This document shows positions 40,062 through 48,010 of a DNA stretch of 64,000 nucleotides, in pieces (position 1 is the first letter of the stretch; the number at the start of each line of letters is the position of its first letter). The translations under genes were made by a program, and so were the position numbers. The DNA comes from Pseudoflavonifractor capillosus (GTDB lineage Bacteria; Bacillota; Clostridia; Oscillospirales; Oscillospiraceae): assembly GCF_016899775.1 (NCBI RefSeq), contig NZ_JACJJE010000012.1:1-64000 (forward strand), written 5' to 3'. Below the pieces are notes generated by a model. That model was not told where the DNA came from. It saw nothing but the letters and a program-made list of their open reading frames with translations, and searched no databases.

Positions 40062-40601
40062 ATTGGCCCCGCGGGGCAGAAAAAGTGGGCGCGGGCTTCT
40101 GCCCGAAAAAGGCGTTTGGCAGCCGCTCGCGGCAAGCCAAACGCTCTGCTTGCCCCACCCGAGGGTGGGTAAAATCCGCTCCCCGGCCGTGCAAGTACTG
40201 GCGGCACAAGCGCTCTCCGCACTGCGAGGAGATGTGGTATGGTTTTTCCCGCACTTTTTTCGACCGTCCATTTCTCCCTCATCGGCGGGGCAAATCGCTC
40301 CGGGCTTGTGGCACAAACCGGTCGCGGATGGGAACCAGGGCAACGGGCCAGCGCCGGGCACACGGCCCCCACACGCCCCTGTTCCGCTCCGCCGGGGTTA
40401 CGGATGCCATCCTGTCTCCAGGGAGGCACACAGGAGCGCACAGGGGGAAGTAGGAGACGCATCGGTGTTTCCGATAGCAGAGGAGCAGAGCCGTTTTCTT
40501 TGTATTGCATATCAAAATCTGACCGGCCAGGGCGTTTCTGGCAAACGGTTCCGCCTACAGAATTTACCGCAGATATTTGTCTGCTCCCCCGGAAAAATTC
40601 C

Positions 40602-40630
40602 TTTGGAATTTTTAAAATTACCGGTATAAT
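40602..40630 (+). promoter_or_regulatory. Promoter of the kinase cargo operon
   Basis: -10 TATAAT (40625-40630) with -35-like TTTGGA (40602-40607) at 17 bp; the ribosome site GGGAGGAGGGAG and ATG 40660 follow. AT-rich surround contrasts with the GC-rich genes. Confidence 0.7.
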
Positions 40631-40659
40631 GGACATACAATTGGGGAGGAGGGAGACAG

Positions 40660-41085
40660 ATGCCGGACACCACAAGCGAACTGTTTCACAGACTGAAAAG
40701 CTGGGAGAGCGGAAGGAAACTCCTGAATCAGGAGGAGACGGTCTCCACCTGTTCACAGGTACTGCTGGAACTGCTGGAGAAAGCGGGCCTGAGCGCCCCG
40801 GAGTGGATGACTGCGGCTGACGTGAGCAAATCCTACGGCTATCAGATCTTGCGGGGGGAACGGGTTCCGGGGCGGGATATCCTGCTGCGCACCGCCCTGG
40901 CCCTGGGCCTGTCGCTGAAGGAGACCCAGCGCCTTCTGGCGGTGGGTGGATGCGGGGCACTCTATCCCCGCGTGCGCCGGGACGCCGCCGTGATCTTCGC
41001 GCTGAACCAGAAGATGAGCCTGCTGCAGGCGGAGGAGCTGCTCTCCTCCCTGCCGGAGCGGAGCCTCTATGCCGGGGAGCACTGA
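40660..41085 (+). CDS. HTH protein, partner of Ser/Thr kinase
   Basis: A 141-aa protein. The central HTH (AADVSKSYGYQILRGERVPG, then RDILLRTALALGLSLKETQR) is XRE-like, followed by a conserved tail (GGCGALYPRVRRDAAVIFALNQKMSL). Proteins of this pattern often sit next to eukaryotic-type kinases in Firmicutes, probably as their regulator or substrate. It ends two bases before the kinase start. Confidence 0.75.
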   Translation: MPDTTSELFHRLKSWESGRKLLNQEETVSTCSQVLLELLEKAGLSAPEWMTAADVSKSYGYQILRGERVPGRDILLRTALALGLSLKETQRLLAVGGCGALYPRVRRDAAVIFALNQKMSLLQAEELLSSLPERSLYAGEH

Positions 41086-41086
41086 C

Positions 41087-42946
41087 ATGGGAGAGCGGGA
41101 ACAGTTTTTGAAAGAGTACCAGGAGCAGGTGCTGGACACCCTGACTCTGCCCCCGGAGTGGAGTGTGCGGTACACGGTCCAGTCCTGTCTGAAGGATGGG
41201 GAGCGGCAGGTGTATCTGCTTCGGGATCAGGCTGGCCGGCAGGCGGTGCTGAAGACACAGCCGGCGGGGCGGGAGGACACCCTGCGCCGGGAGTATGACC
41301 TGCTGCGGGAGCTCCATCACCGCCAGATTCCTCGCCCACTGGACTATCTGGAGTGGGAGGGGAGGGAGTACCTGGTCCGGGAATATGTAGAAGGAATTAG
41401 CCTGGCGGAGTGGGTGGACACCCGGGGGCCGCGTCCTCCCAGGCAGGTGCGGGAGACGGCCCTGTCCCTGTGCCGGGTTCTGGAAGATCTCCACAGCCAG
41501 AATCCGCCGGTGATCTGCCGGGATGTGAAGCCCCAGAATGTGATCCGGGACGGGGCGGGCCGCTGTCATCTCATTGACCTGGGAACGGCCCGCCGCTACC
41601 GGGCGGAGCGGCGGGCGGACACGGTGTTCCTGGGCACCCAGGCTACCGCGCCGCCGGAGCAGTTCGGCTACCAGCAGACGGACCAGCGCTCCGATGTGTA
41701 CAGCCTGGGGATGCTGATGCGCTTTTTGCTCACCGGCGGCTATGATCTCCTGCCCCGGCTGCCGGGGCGGGGCGCACTTGCCCGGATCATCCGTCGGTGT
41801 ACGGCCTTTGATCCCCAGGATCGCTACCCCTCGGCCCAGGCCGTGTCCCGGGCGCTGCAGGGCCGCTGGCGGCGACGGACGGCCGGAGTGGCCGTTTGCG
41901 GCGTGTGTGCGGCGCTGCTGTTCCTTCTGTTGGGGCCCTCCGCCCATGAGGATGAAGTGCAGGTCTCCTCTCCCCTGCTGGAAGCGGCCCTGTGCCAGGA
42001 GCTGGGGCTGGAAGCCGGGGAGCCCATCCCGGCGGAGCGGCTGGGGGAGGTGGAGCAGCTGCTGGTGTGCGGCCAGCAGCGGATGAGCACCCTTCAGGAG
42101 CACGAGGCCCATGCGGAAGAAGCCCACGACTTCTATGTGGTGCAGACGCCCCACGGGGACATCGGCGATGAGGATCTGGAGCTGTTGGCGCGATGCAGCG
42201 GCCTGCGGGTGCTGATTTTGGACTACCAACAGATCTCCGATCTGTCTCCCTTGGCGGAACTGCCCCTGGAATATCTCAGCCTGACAGGAAACCAGGTGTC
42301 CGATCTCAGCCCGCTGGCTGGTCTGACGAAGCTGCAGGTACTGAATCTGGGCGAGAATCCGGTGCGGACAGCGGAGGGGGTGGCCCAGCTGTCGATGCTT
42401 CGGGAGGTAATACTGGAGGCTACCGGTGTCACCTCCGTGGCGGCCTTTGCCGGTAGCGACATCCAGTATTTGAACGTGCGCACCACCTGGGTGACGGACT
42501 ACACGCCCCTGGAGACGTGCCCCAGCCTCACCCGGCTGGTCACCGGCAGTATGCCAGAGGGGGCCGCGGAGACCATGGCGGGGCTGACGGGGCTGGAGGA
42601 ACTGCGGCTGTACTCCACCGATGGGCTGGATCTGTCTCTTTTTCAGGCGCTTCAGCGCCTCCGGGAGGTGGACTTCTCCGGCAGCGCCGTCTCCCACCTG
42701 GAGGCTTTGACAACACTTTCCTCTCTGCAGTATGTCAATCTGACGGAGACCGGGACGCGGGACCTGGCATTCGCCGCATCCATTCCAGCCTTGACGGAGC
42801 TGGATCTGCGGGATAACCATCTCACCGACCTGACGCCCCTGCTGGATTGCCCCTGGCTTACGCGGCTGGTGCTCAGCTCCCGCCACCAGGGGCTGGCCCG
42901 GGAGCAGCTGGCCCAGGCGCCCTTTGAGATCGTGTATCAGGGATAA
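41087..42946 (+). CDS. Membrane Ser/Thr kinase with extracellular LRR domain
   Basis: A 619-aa receptor-like kinase. Cytoplasmic kinase, residues about 25-260: Lys 56 (AVLKTQ), catalytic CRDVKPQN (144-151), DLG in place of DFG (164-166), APPE (188-191), SDVYSLGMLM (202-211). A transmembrane helix (about 266-283) follows. The outside part has leucine-rich repeats from about 370 to 600 (LSPLAELPLEYLSLTGNQVS; LSPLAGLTKLQVLNLGENPV; LTELDLRDNHLTDLTPLLD), SDS22/internalin-like. Such kinases sense envelope signals. Start ATG 41087 with GGGGAG; the ATG at 41069 lies in the upstream gene. Confidence 0.88.
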   Translation: MGEREQFLKEYQEQVLDTLTLPPEWSVRYTVQSCLKDGERQVYLLRDQAGRQAVLKTQPAGREDTLRREYDLLRELHHRQIPRPLDYLEWEGREYLVREYVEGISLAEWVDTRGPRPPRQVRETALSLCRVLEDLHSQNPPVICRDVKPQNVIRDGAGRCHLIDLGTARRYRAERRADTVFLGTQATAPPEQFGYQQTDQRSDVYSLGMLMRFLLTGGYDLLPRLPGRGALARIIRRCTAFDPQDRYPSAQAVSRALQGRWRRRTAGVAVCGVCAALLFLLLGPSAHEDEVQVSSPLLEAALCQELGLEAGEPIPAERLGEVEQLLVCGQQRMSTLQEHEAHAEEAHDFYVVQTPHGDIGDEDLELLARCSGLRVLILDYQQISDLSPLAELPLEYLSLTGNQVSDLSPLAGLTKLQVLNLGENPVRTAEGVAQLSMLREVILEATGVTSVAAFAGSDIQYLNVRTTWVTDYTPLETCPSLTRLVTGSMPEGAAETMAGLTGLEELRLYSTDGLDLSLFQALQRLREVDFSGSAVSHLEALTTLSSLQYVNLTETGTRDLAFAASIPALTELDLRDNHLTDLTPLLDCPWLTRLVLSSRHQGLAREQLAQAPFEIVYQG

Positions 42947-43033
42947 GTGCGCAGCCTGCGCACCACTTTTGACCTCCTGTATGGTATGCTGGAGGCAAAC
43001 CGGCGAAAGCGGAATTGCAAGGAGGTCAACAGC

Positions 43034-43624
43034 ATGAACAGAAGGAAATGGATCGCCCTCTGCCTGGCGGGGTGCCTGTTGCTGGCGCTGAGCGCCTGCG
43101 GAAATCCGGGAGCGGACGCGGAGAACTCCGGCGGAACGGAGGAGCCCACTCAGACCGAGGAACCTGCCCAGGCCGAGGAACCCACCCAGCAGGAGACGCT
43201 GGTGGAGTATGCCGTGGAGGGACTTGGCACCTTTACGCTGCCCGAGGGCTTCACCCAGGAGGCGGGAGAGATCGCTGAGCCTCTGCCCACCACCTACGCC
43301 ACCTTTGAGAAGGACGGCTATTACATCCAGGCCAACCGCTTTGGCACGGATGCCTATGAGATGGCGGGGGTGCCCCTGCCCGCCGACCTGGAGGACTACT
43401 CCACCCGCAGCGGCGTCCAGGACTCTGTACCGGAGGGGACGGTATTCGACTATGACGACTACGGCAATTACGCCGCCCAGTTCATCCAGGAGGACGGTCA
43501 GCTGTGCTACTATGTGCTGCTCCAGGGGGAGGAGTCCTTTGGCAGTATCTACCTCACCGCCCCGAAGGATCAGTTTGACGCGGACACGGTCGCCCAGTGG
43601 TTGAGCGGCTCAGTGCTGGAGTGA
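43034..43624 (+). CDS. Predicted lipoprotein, third gene of kinase operon
   Basis: A 196-aa secreted lipoprotein: signal helix CLAGCLLLALSACGN with lipobox LSAC, an acidic low-complexity spacer (EEPTQTEEPAQAEEPTQQ), then a globular domain (VEYAVEGLGTFTLPEGFTQE; YYIQANRFGTDAYEMAGVPL). Start ATG 43034 behind AAGGAGG. No family recognised. It may be the extracellular partner of the LRR kinase. Confidence 0.78.
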   Translation: MNRRKWIALCLAGCLLLALSACGNPGADAENSGGTEEPTQTEEPAQAEEPTQQETLVEYAVEGLGTFTLPEGFTQEAGEIAEPLPTTYATFEKDGYYIQANRFGTDAYEMAGVPLPADLEDYSTRSGVQDSVPEGTVFDYDDYGNYAAQFIQEDGQLCYYVLLQGEESFGSIYLTAPKDQFDADTVAQWLSGSVLE

Positions 43625-43628
43625 GGCT

Positions 43629-45956
43629 ATGAAAAAAAGAGTTCTGGCGCTTGCGCTGCTGGTCGCCGTGCTGACGGGCTGCGCAGGGCAGGACGCCTCA
43701 TCCCCGGTGACAGGCGGCGCGGCATGGAGTTTCCCGGAGGGACCCGCTCCGGCTGAGGAGTACGAACGCTTTTTCTGGTATGGCTTCGGGGAGGAGAACC
43801 CTGATCGCGACCCCAGCGCCGCAGCGACAGAGAAGGAGATGGCTGACATGCTGGCCGCTGTCATCGAGGCGGCCGGCGGGGACGTGGAGGGCTGGCGGGA
43901 GCTGACTGCCCACGCCTCGGACGAGGGGATCTATCGCGACTACTGCGCGATGTTTCTGCTCTACGCCGCCGAGCACATGGACGCCACGGAGTTTACGATG
44001 GGCTTCGCGCCCTATCTCCTGGGCGGTCGGACGGATGAGAACTGGGACGCCTTCGGTACGGACATCCGGGGCGGTTACCGGCTCTTTGAAGAGTTCGGTG
44101 AAAACTGGGATCGCGTCTGCGTCTCGGTGTCCAGCCAGATGGAGGACAGGCAGGAGATGAATTACCTGAACGCCAGCCAGAACTTCGTTGTCAGCCGCCT
44201 GTCGCTCATCACCGGCGAGCCGCTACTGGACTTTGACTACGGGACTTTCACCATGCATCTCACGGAGCCCCTGACCTATGAGGACGCCGCCGTGGCCGCA
44301 GTGCGGCTGTTTGAGAGCTTGCCCGAGACTGCCGAACGCTTCCCGGAGGATCAGGCGGTCACTGCCCGGGTGGAGGAGCTGCTCCAGGCTGGCCGGGACC
44401 GGCGGGACGCCGTTTTGGCCTCTGAGACCGCCATTGCGAAAGGCGACACATTTGTGCCCGGTGAGACCTATACCGGGACAGCCTACTATGTCTCCAACAG
44501 CGGGGACGATGCCAATGACGGTCTCAGCCCGGAGACCGCCTGGGCGACCATCGACCGCCTGAATGCCCAGCCGCTGCAATACGGTGATGCAGTGTTCTTT
44601 GAGCGGGGCGGCGTCTGGCGGGCGGCGCAGGTATACACTAAGCCAGGCGTCACCTACTCCGCCTACGGTGAGGGAAACAAACCGGGGCTGTACGGCTCCG
44701 TGGAAAACGGCGGCGGCGCGGAGAAGTGGACGCTTTGGCACGAGGGCGAGGACGGCAGCAAGATCTGGGTCTACGACCGCCCCATGCTGGACTGCGGCTC
44801 CATCGCACTGACTGACACGCTCGGGGCTGTAAAAGTCCAGGGCTTCTGGAACGGGGAGTGCTTCCAGCCGGTGAGCGAGCTGTGGAGCACTGACCGGACG
44901 GAGGAGGCGATGGCGGAGCAGGCCGCAATGCCGGAATTTGACCCGGCGGAGCAACTGACCGAAAATCTCACCTTCTTCTGCGAGGCCGGCAGCGGCCTCC
45001 CTGACTCGCTGCCCATCTACCTGAGCGGCTGGGTGGATACCGGGGAGCGGGAGCAGTACTGCCTTACCGCCGATGGGCCGCTGTATCTGCGCTGCGACGG
45101 GGGCAACCCCGGCGAGCTATACCCGGACATGGAGTTTCTCTCCCCCTACGCGCCCTTCGACGGTGTGGCGGACGACGTGGTGATCGACAATCTCGCCGTA
45201 CTCTACACGGGGCGGAACATTCTCTCCGTCTCGCCGGAGTGTGAGGGCGTCTTGGTGCAGAACTGTGAGCTGGGCTGGGGCGGCGGCTGTGCCGCGTCGT
45301 ACGCGCTGGACACCATCACCGGCTACGCCGCGGGCGTGCAGCGCAACGGCGGCGTGGGCGGAGCCAGCTCCAGCCGCAACACCTTCCGCAACAACTACGT
45401 CCATGAGACCTATCAGGAAGGGCTGGGACTGGAGACCGCCATCGAGTTCAGCGGCCAGGTCTTTGATGTGACGGATGTGACCATCGAGGGCAATGTGTTC
45501 TACCACTGCGGCTCGGCGCTCATCTATTTCAACTGGGACGAGGAGGCGAATCCCGACCACCAGTTCAGGCGCGTCAGCTTCCGCGGCAACCTGGTCTTTT
45601 ACAGCACCATGAGCGACTGGGTGGACACCGGCGAGGACGTAGACGGCTTTACGACGGGGGCATTTACCATCGATGGCGGCCCCAATATGCAGGACGGCAC
45701 CGTGGAGGTTCGGGACAACGTGTTCTTTGCCGCCCGGGAGTGCCTGGTGTATATCAGAACCTATGTGCCGGAGTACCTGCCGGACTTTGAGGGCAACATC
45801 TACGCGCAGTTTTCCGACGGTGTGTTCCTCTCCAGCGTCTCCGCCCCCAACTATTGGAGCGCCAACGCCGCCGAAGGCGTCCGCGAAACACTGTTCGATG
45901 AGAGCGGAGAGGCTCTGAGCCTCTCCCGGAGCCGGTGGGGTGAGGCGGACTGGTAA
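43629..45956 (+). CDS. Large lipoprotein with right-handed beta-helix
   Basis: A 775-aa secreted lipoprotein, lipobox LTGC at Cys 18. Residues 20-270 are an unrecognised helical domain. From about 275 (GTAYYVSNSGDDANDGLSPE) it becomes a right-handed parallel beta-helix as in polysaccharide lyases and surface glycan hydrolases: FFERGGVWRAAQVYTKPGVT, IDNLAVLYTGRN, NTFRNNYVHETYQEGLGLE, VTIEGNVFYHCGSALIYFNW. Either a glycan-degrading or an adhesive function is possible. It begins 4 bases after the lipoprotein stop, so it belongs to the operon. Confidence 0.82.
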   Translation: MKKRVLALALLVAVLTGCAGQDASSPVTGGAAWSFPEGPAPAEEYERFFWYGFGEENPDRDPSAAATEKEMADMLAAVIEAAGGDVEGWRELTAHASDEGIYRDYCAMFLLYAAEHMDATEFTMGFAPYLLGGRTDENWDAFGTDIRGGYRLFEEFGENWDRVCVSVSSQMEDRQEMNYLNASQNFVVSRLSLITGEPLLDFDYGTFTMHLTEPLTYEDAAVAAVRLFESLPETAERFPEDQAVTARVEELLQAGRDRRDAVLASETAIAKGDTFVPGETYTGTAYYVSNSGDDANDGLSPETAWATIDRLNAQPLQYGDAVFFERGGVWRAAQVYTKPGVTYSAYGEGNKPGLYGSVENGGGAEKWTLWHEGEDGSKIWVYDRPMLDCGSIALTDTLGAVKVQGFWNGECFQPVSELWSTDRTEEAMAEQAAMPEFDPAEQLTENLTFFCEAGSGLPDSLPIYLSGWVDTGEREQYCLTADGPLYLRCDGGNPGELYPDMEFLSPYAPFDGVADDVVIDNLAVLYTGRNILSVSPECEGVLVQNCELGWGGGCAASYALDTITGYAAGVQRNGGVGGASSSRNTFRNNYVHETYQEGLGLETAIEFSGQVFDVTDVTIEGNVFYHCGSALIYFNWDEEANPDHQFRRVSFRGNLVFYSTMSDWVDTGEDVDGFTTGAFTIDGGPNMQDGTVEVRDNVFFAARECLVYIRTYVPEYLPDFEGNIYAQFSDGVFLSSVSAPNYWSANAAEGVRETLFDESGEALSLSRSRWGEADW

Positions 45957-46002
45957 CAGTCCGGTTGCGCCGGAGGAGCAATGGCTGGCTCGCGGCGGCC
46001 TT

Positions 46003-46024
46003 TGACCCACACTGTGACCCACAC
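46003..46024 (+). promoter_or_regulatory. IME-A right arm repeats
   Basis: Two TGACCCACAC copies at 12-bp spacing, 114 bases left of att copy 3. The following 45 bases also resemble the segment after the left arm pair (ACAATGGACA, AAGAGC, CCGGA). The 181 bases from 45957 to att copy 3 hold no gene. Confidence 0.6.
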
Positions 46025-46137
46025 GGGGAAACGAGCGGACGGAGACAATGGACACAAGAGCTCCGGAAAGGATGGCACCCCGGAGTGAAGAGGGTGCAAA
46101 AGGGTCTGAAAGCAGCAAACCCTATCCTCCCAATCAG

Positions 46138-46182
46138 TTGGTAAGGATGAGGTCCCCAGTTCGAATCTGGGTAGCAGCTCCA
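46138..46182 (+). repeat. att copy 3 (IME-A / IME-B junction)
   Basis: Third 45-base copy of the tRNA-Thr 3' half, identical to copy 2. Confidence 0.92.
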
Positions 46183-46183
46183 G

Positions 46184-46218
46184 AAATCCTCGAAAACCTC
46201 GGTTTTCGGGGATTTTTT
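46184..46218 (+). terminator. Terminator after att copy 3
   Basis: AAATCCTCGAAAACC pairs with GGTTTTCGGGGATTT, followed by T. Same position and similar sequence as after att copy 2. Confidence 0.85.
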
Positions 46219-46239
46219 GTTGCAAAAAGTGATGAAACG

Positions 46240-46289
46240 GTGTGGGTCAAAATGTGGGTCAGCGAGTTGACCCACACCGTGACCCACAC
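46240..46289. promoter_or_regulatory. IME-B left arm repeats
   Basis: Four copies of the 10-mer: two inverted (GTGTGGGTCA at 46240, ATGTGGGTCA at 46252) and two direct (TGACCCACAC at 46268 and 46280), each pair at 12-bp spacing. A more complete arm array than in IME-A. Confidence 0.65.
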
Positions 46290-46317
46290 GCGGAAATGAC
46301 TTAACGGAAACAAGAGC

Positions 46318-46348
46318 GCCGGACAGGAAGGTGGACTTCCTGTCCGGC
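46318..46348 (-). terminator. Terminator of IME-B integrase gene
   Basis: GCCGGACAGGAAG/CTTCCTGTCCGGC stem, 13 pairs, just past the integrase stop; homologous to 36722-36754. Confidence 0.75.
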
Positions 46349-46361
46349 TTTTCTCTCTGCC

Positions 46362-47513
46362 TTACATGACCTGTTCCATGAAATTTCCCATAGTGGCTGC
46401 CGCTTCGTCCTGCTTCTGCCGGGTGGCGTGGGTGTAGGTGCGCAGGGTGAACCCGGCGTCGAAGTGTCCCAGCATGGAGGACACGGTTTTCACGTCTACC
46501 CCGTTTTGAAGGGCGGTGGTGGCGAAGGTGTGCCGGAGATCGTGGAACCTGAGATGCTCCAATCCGGCATCTTTTAGGATCTTCTTGTGAAGATTCACCA
46601 CGCTGTCCGGGTGGTACATCTCTCCGGTGAGGGGTGAGGGGAACAGGTAGGGGCTGTCCGGGTGCTTGGCGTGCTCTTGGACCAGCAGGTCCACCGCCGT
46701 CTGCGGAATGGATACCAGCCGCACGGAGTTCTCTGTCTTGGGCCGGGTCAGTTCCAGGGAGCCGTCCGGGTTGCGGACGTATTGTTTGCTCACGGAGATT
46801 GTCCTCTGTTGAATATCAAGGTCGTCCCACCGCAGGGCCACCAGTTCTCCCTTTCGTAAGCCGCTGACCAATTCCAGATAAAACATAGGGAGCAGGCCCC
46901 GCCGCTCCGCCGCCTCCAGGTAGGCTTTCATGTGCTCCGGCGGGAGAATCTTCATGTCCAGCTTCCGGGGCTTGGGTACGATGCAGTCCTCACAGGGGTT
47001 CCGGGGGATGAGCCGCTCCTTCACCGCCCGATCCAGGGCGCAGTGGAGCATCAGATGGACGCTGTGGACGGTGGTGGAGCTTAGTCCCTTATTCTGGTTC
47101 TTTCCGATGTGTATTCTCCCACTCTCCAACAACTCTTTGTAGAGCTTCTGCAGATGCCGGGTGGTCAGCTTCTTCAGCTTAATGTTCCCAATGCGGGGGA
47201 TTGTGTACTGCTCGATAATCAGTTCATAGCGGTTGGCCGTGGCGGTGCGGACATTGGGCTTGGCATAGAGCTCGTACCAGGTGCGCAGCCAGGTGGCTAC
47301 CGTGTGTTCTTCGCTGCGGCTCACATCCAAGCCCTGACATTCCTCCAGAGCGATCTTCAGTTTTTCTTTGACCTCTGCCTGTGTTTTGCCCAGCACATTT
47401 TTGATGATCCGCTTGCCGGTCTTGGAGTCGTACCCGGCGGTGTACCGCCCCTCCCAGCGGCCGTCCTTGCGCTTTCGGATGTTACCCTCGCCGTTGGCCC
47501 GCTTCTTTGCCAT
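46362..47513 (-). CDS. int: Tyrosine integrase of IME-B
   Basis: A 383-aa recombinase nearly identical to that of IME-A (differences are concentrated around residues 45-65). Catalytic SGLRKGELVALRWDD, HDLRHTFATTAL and LGHFDAGFTLRTYTH are conserved. Start ATG 47513 after GGAAGGAGG. It overlaps the end of the next gene upstream by 32 bases, so the two are probably co-transcribed. Confidence 0.95.
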   Translation of the reverse strand: MAKKRANGEGNIRKRKDGRWEGRYTAGYDSKTGKRIIKNVLGKTQAEVKEKLKIALEECQGLDVSRSEEHTVATWLRTWYELYAKPNVRTATANRYELIIEQYTIPRIGNIKLKKLTTRHLQKLYKELLESGRIHIGKNQNKGLSSTTVHSVHLMLHCALDRAVKERLIPRNPCEDCIVPKPRKLDMKILPPEHMKAYLEAAERRGLLPMFYLELVSGLRKGELVALRWDDLDIQQRTISVSKQYVRNPDGSLELTRPKTENSVRLVSIPQTAVDLLVQEHAKHPDSPYLFPSPLTGEMYHPDSVVNLHKKILKDAGLEHLRFHDLRHTFATTALQNGVDVKTVSSMLGHFDAGFTLRTYTHATRQKQDEAAATMGNFMEQVM

Positions 47514-47823
47514 TGCAGCTGCCTCCTTCCTCATGCGCCATAGTCAAGCTGCCATCGTTCTCGTCCAGGGCCTCAATGGCGATCCTCATCCCCAGCCGGA
47601 ACCCCAGAATAAAATTCTCCAGAGCCATGGTGCTGCTGATCTCATTCTCCGCGTTGAGGAGCCGGAGCAGCAGGGTTTTCTCCTCGCCCTCCAGCAGGGT
47701 GGTGAGCTTTTCTTCACACTGTTCCGCCCGGTCCATTGCGTCTGCTAGAACAGAGCCCGGGGTGATATCTTGCTCATTTGGAGTGATGTTTCCGAAGTAC
47801 AGATTCTCCAGGGTGTCTCTCAT
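47482..47823 (-). CDS. Small DUF6809-like mobile-element protein
   Basis: A 113-aa helical protein: MRDTLENLYFGNITPNEQ, then a CEEKLTTLLEGEEKTLLLRL helix and FILGFRLGMRIAIEAL. It matches in layout the short DUF6809-type proteins of clostridial mobile elements (assignment from memory of the pattern). ATG 47823 follows AAAAGGAGG. Directly downstream of control module C and upstream of the integrase. Confidence 0.7.
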   Translation of the reverse strand: MRDTLENLYFGNITPNEQDITPGSVLADAMDRAEQCEEKLTTLLEGEEKTLLLRLLNAENEISSTMALENFILGFRLGMRIAIEALDENDGSLTMAHEEGGSCNGKEAGQRRG

Positions 47824-47846
47824 ATGTGCCGCCTCCTTTTCAACGA

Positions 47847-47910
47847 CACAACATACCACAGAAAACAAAAATATCCAGTGATACAGCGCACAATTATCAA
47901 ACTATTATCA
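47847..47910 (-). promoter_or_regulatory. Shared IME control module, copy C
   Basis: Minus strand: TGATAA at 47910-47905 and 47899-47894 (11-bp spacing), extended -10 TGGTATGTT, then the ribosome site of the DUF6809-like gene. The middle part differs from copies A and B. Confidence 0.6.
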
Positions 47911-48010
47911 TTTAGACACTCCGGCCTGTCGGAGTATTCATTGTTAACGGCATCGCAGTTTTAAAATATAGGGATCTTTCTTTGTATCTGCAACACAGAT
48001 CTTGACAGGC

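Larger units (their letters stand above)
39943..40659. other. 717-base gap: control module, hairpins, candidate oriT
   Basis: No convincing gene. Going right from MobC: an inverted repeat AAATTTGGTATG/CATACCAAAAATTT (39965-40013), the control module B, then four GC-rich hairpins in a row: GCCCCGCGGGGC (40066-40077), CGGGCTTCTGCCCG (40093-40106), GCGTTTGGC/GCCAAACGC (40113-40145) and CCACCC/GGGTGG (about 40156-40170). A hairpin cluster beside mobC is where oriT is usually found. From 40200 to the promoter at 40602 I see no clear feature. Confidence 0.55.
36545..46182. mobile_element. Integrative mobilisable element A (IME-A)
   Basis: About 9.6 kb between att copies 2 and 3, with TGACCCACAC arm-type repeats inside both ends. 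Contents: tyrosine integrase, MOBP-like relaxase, MobC, and a cargo operon (HTH, kinase, two lipoproteins). No type IV coupling or secretion genes are seen, so transfer would need a helper. Confidence 0.85.

Noticed and set aside
39943-40650. Plus-strand frames at 39712-40629 and 39734-40453 as genes
   Set aside because: They start inside mobC on the opposite strand, have no ribosome site, and run through hairpins and the kinase promoter.
39872-42886. A 1004-codon open frame on the minus strand opposite the kinase operon
   Set aside because: It is antisense to a well supported kinase gene with clear motifs; the translation is Gln/Arg/Pro-rich without any domain, as expected from GC-rich third positions.
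45754-46287. Minus-strand frames across att copy 3 that give a YPDSNWGPHPYQ-like peptide
   Set aside because: This is the well known artefact of translating the reverse strand of a tRNA 3' end; the bases are the attachment repeat. A similar frame crosses att copy 2 (36471-36716).
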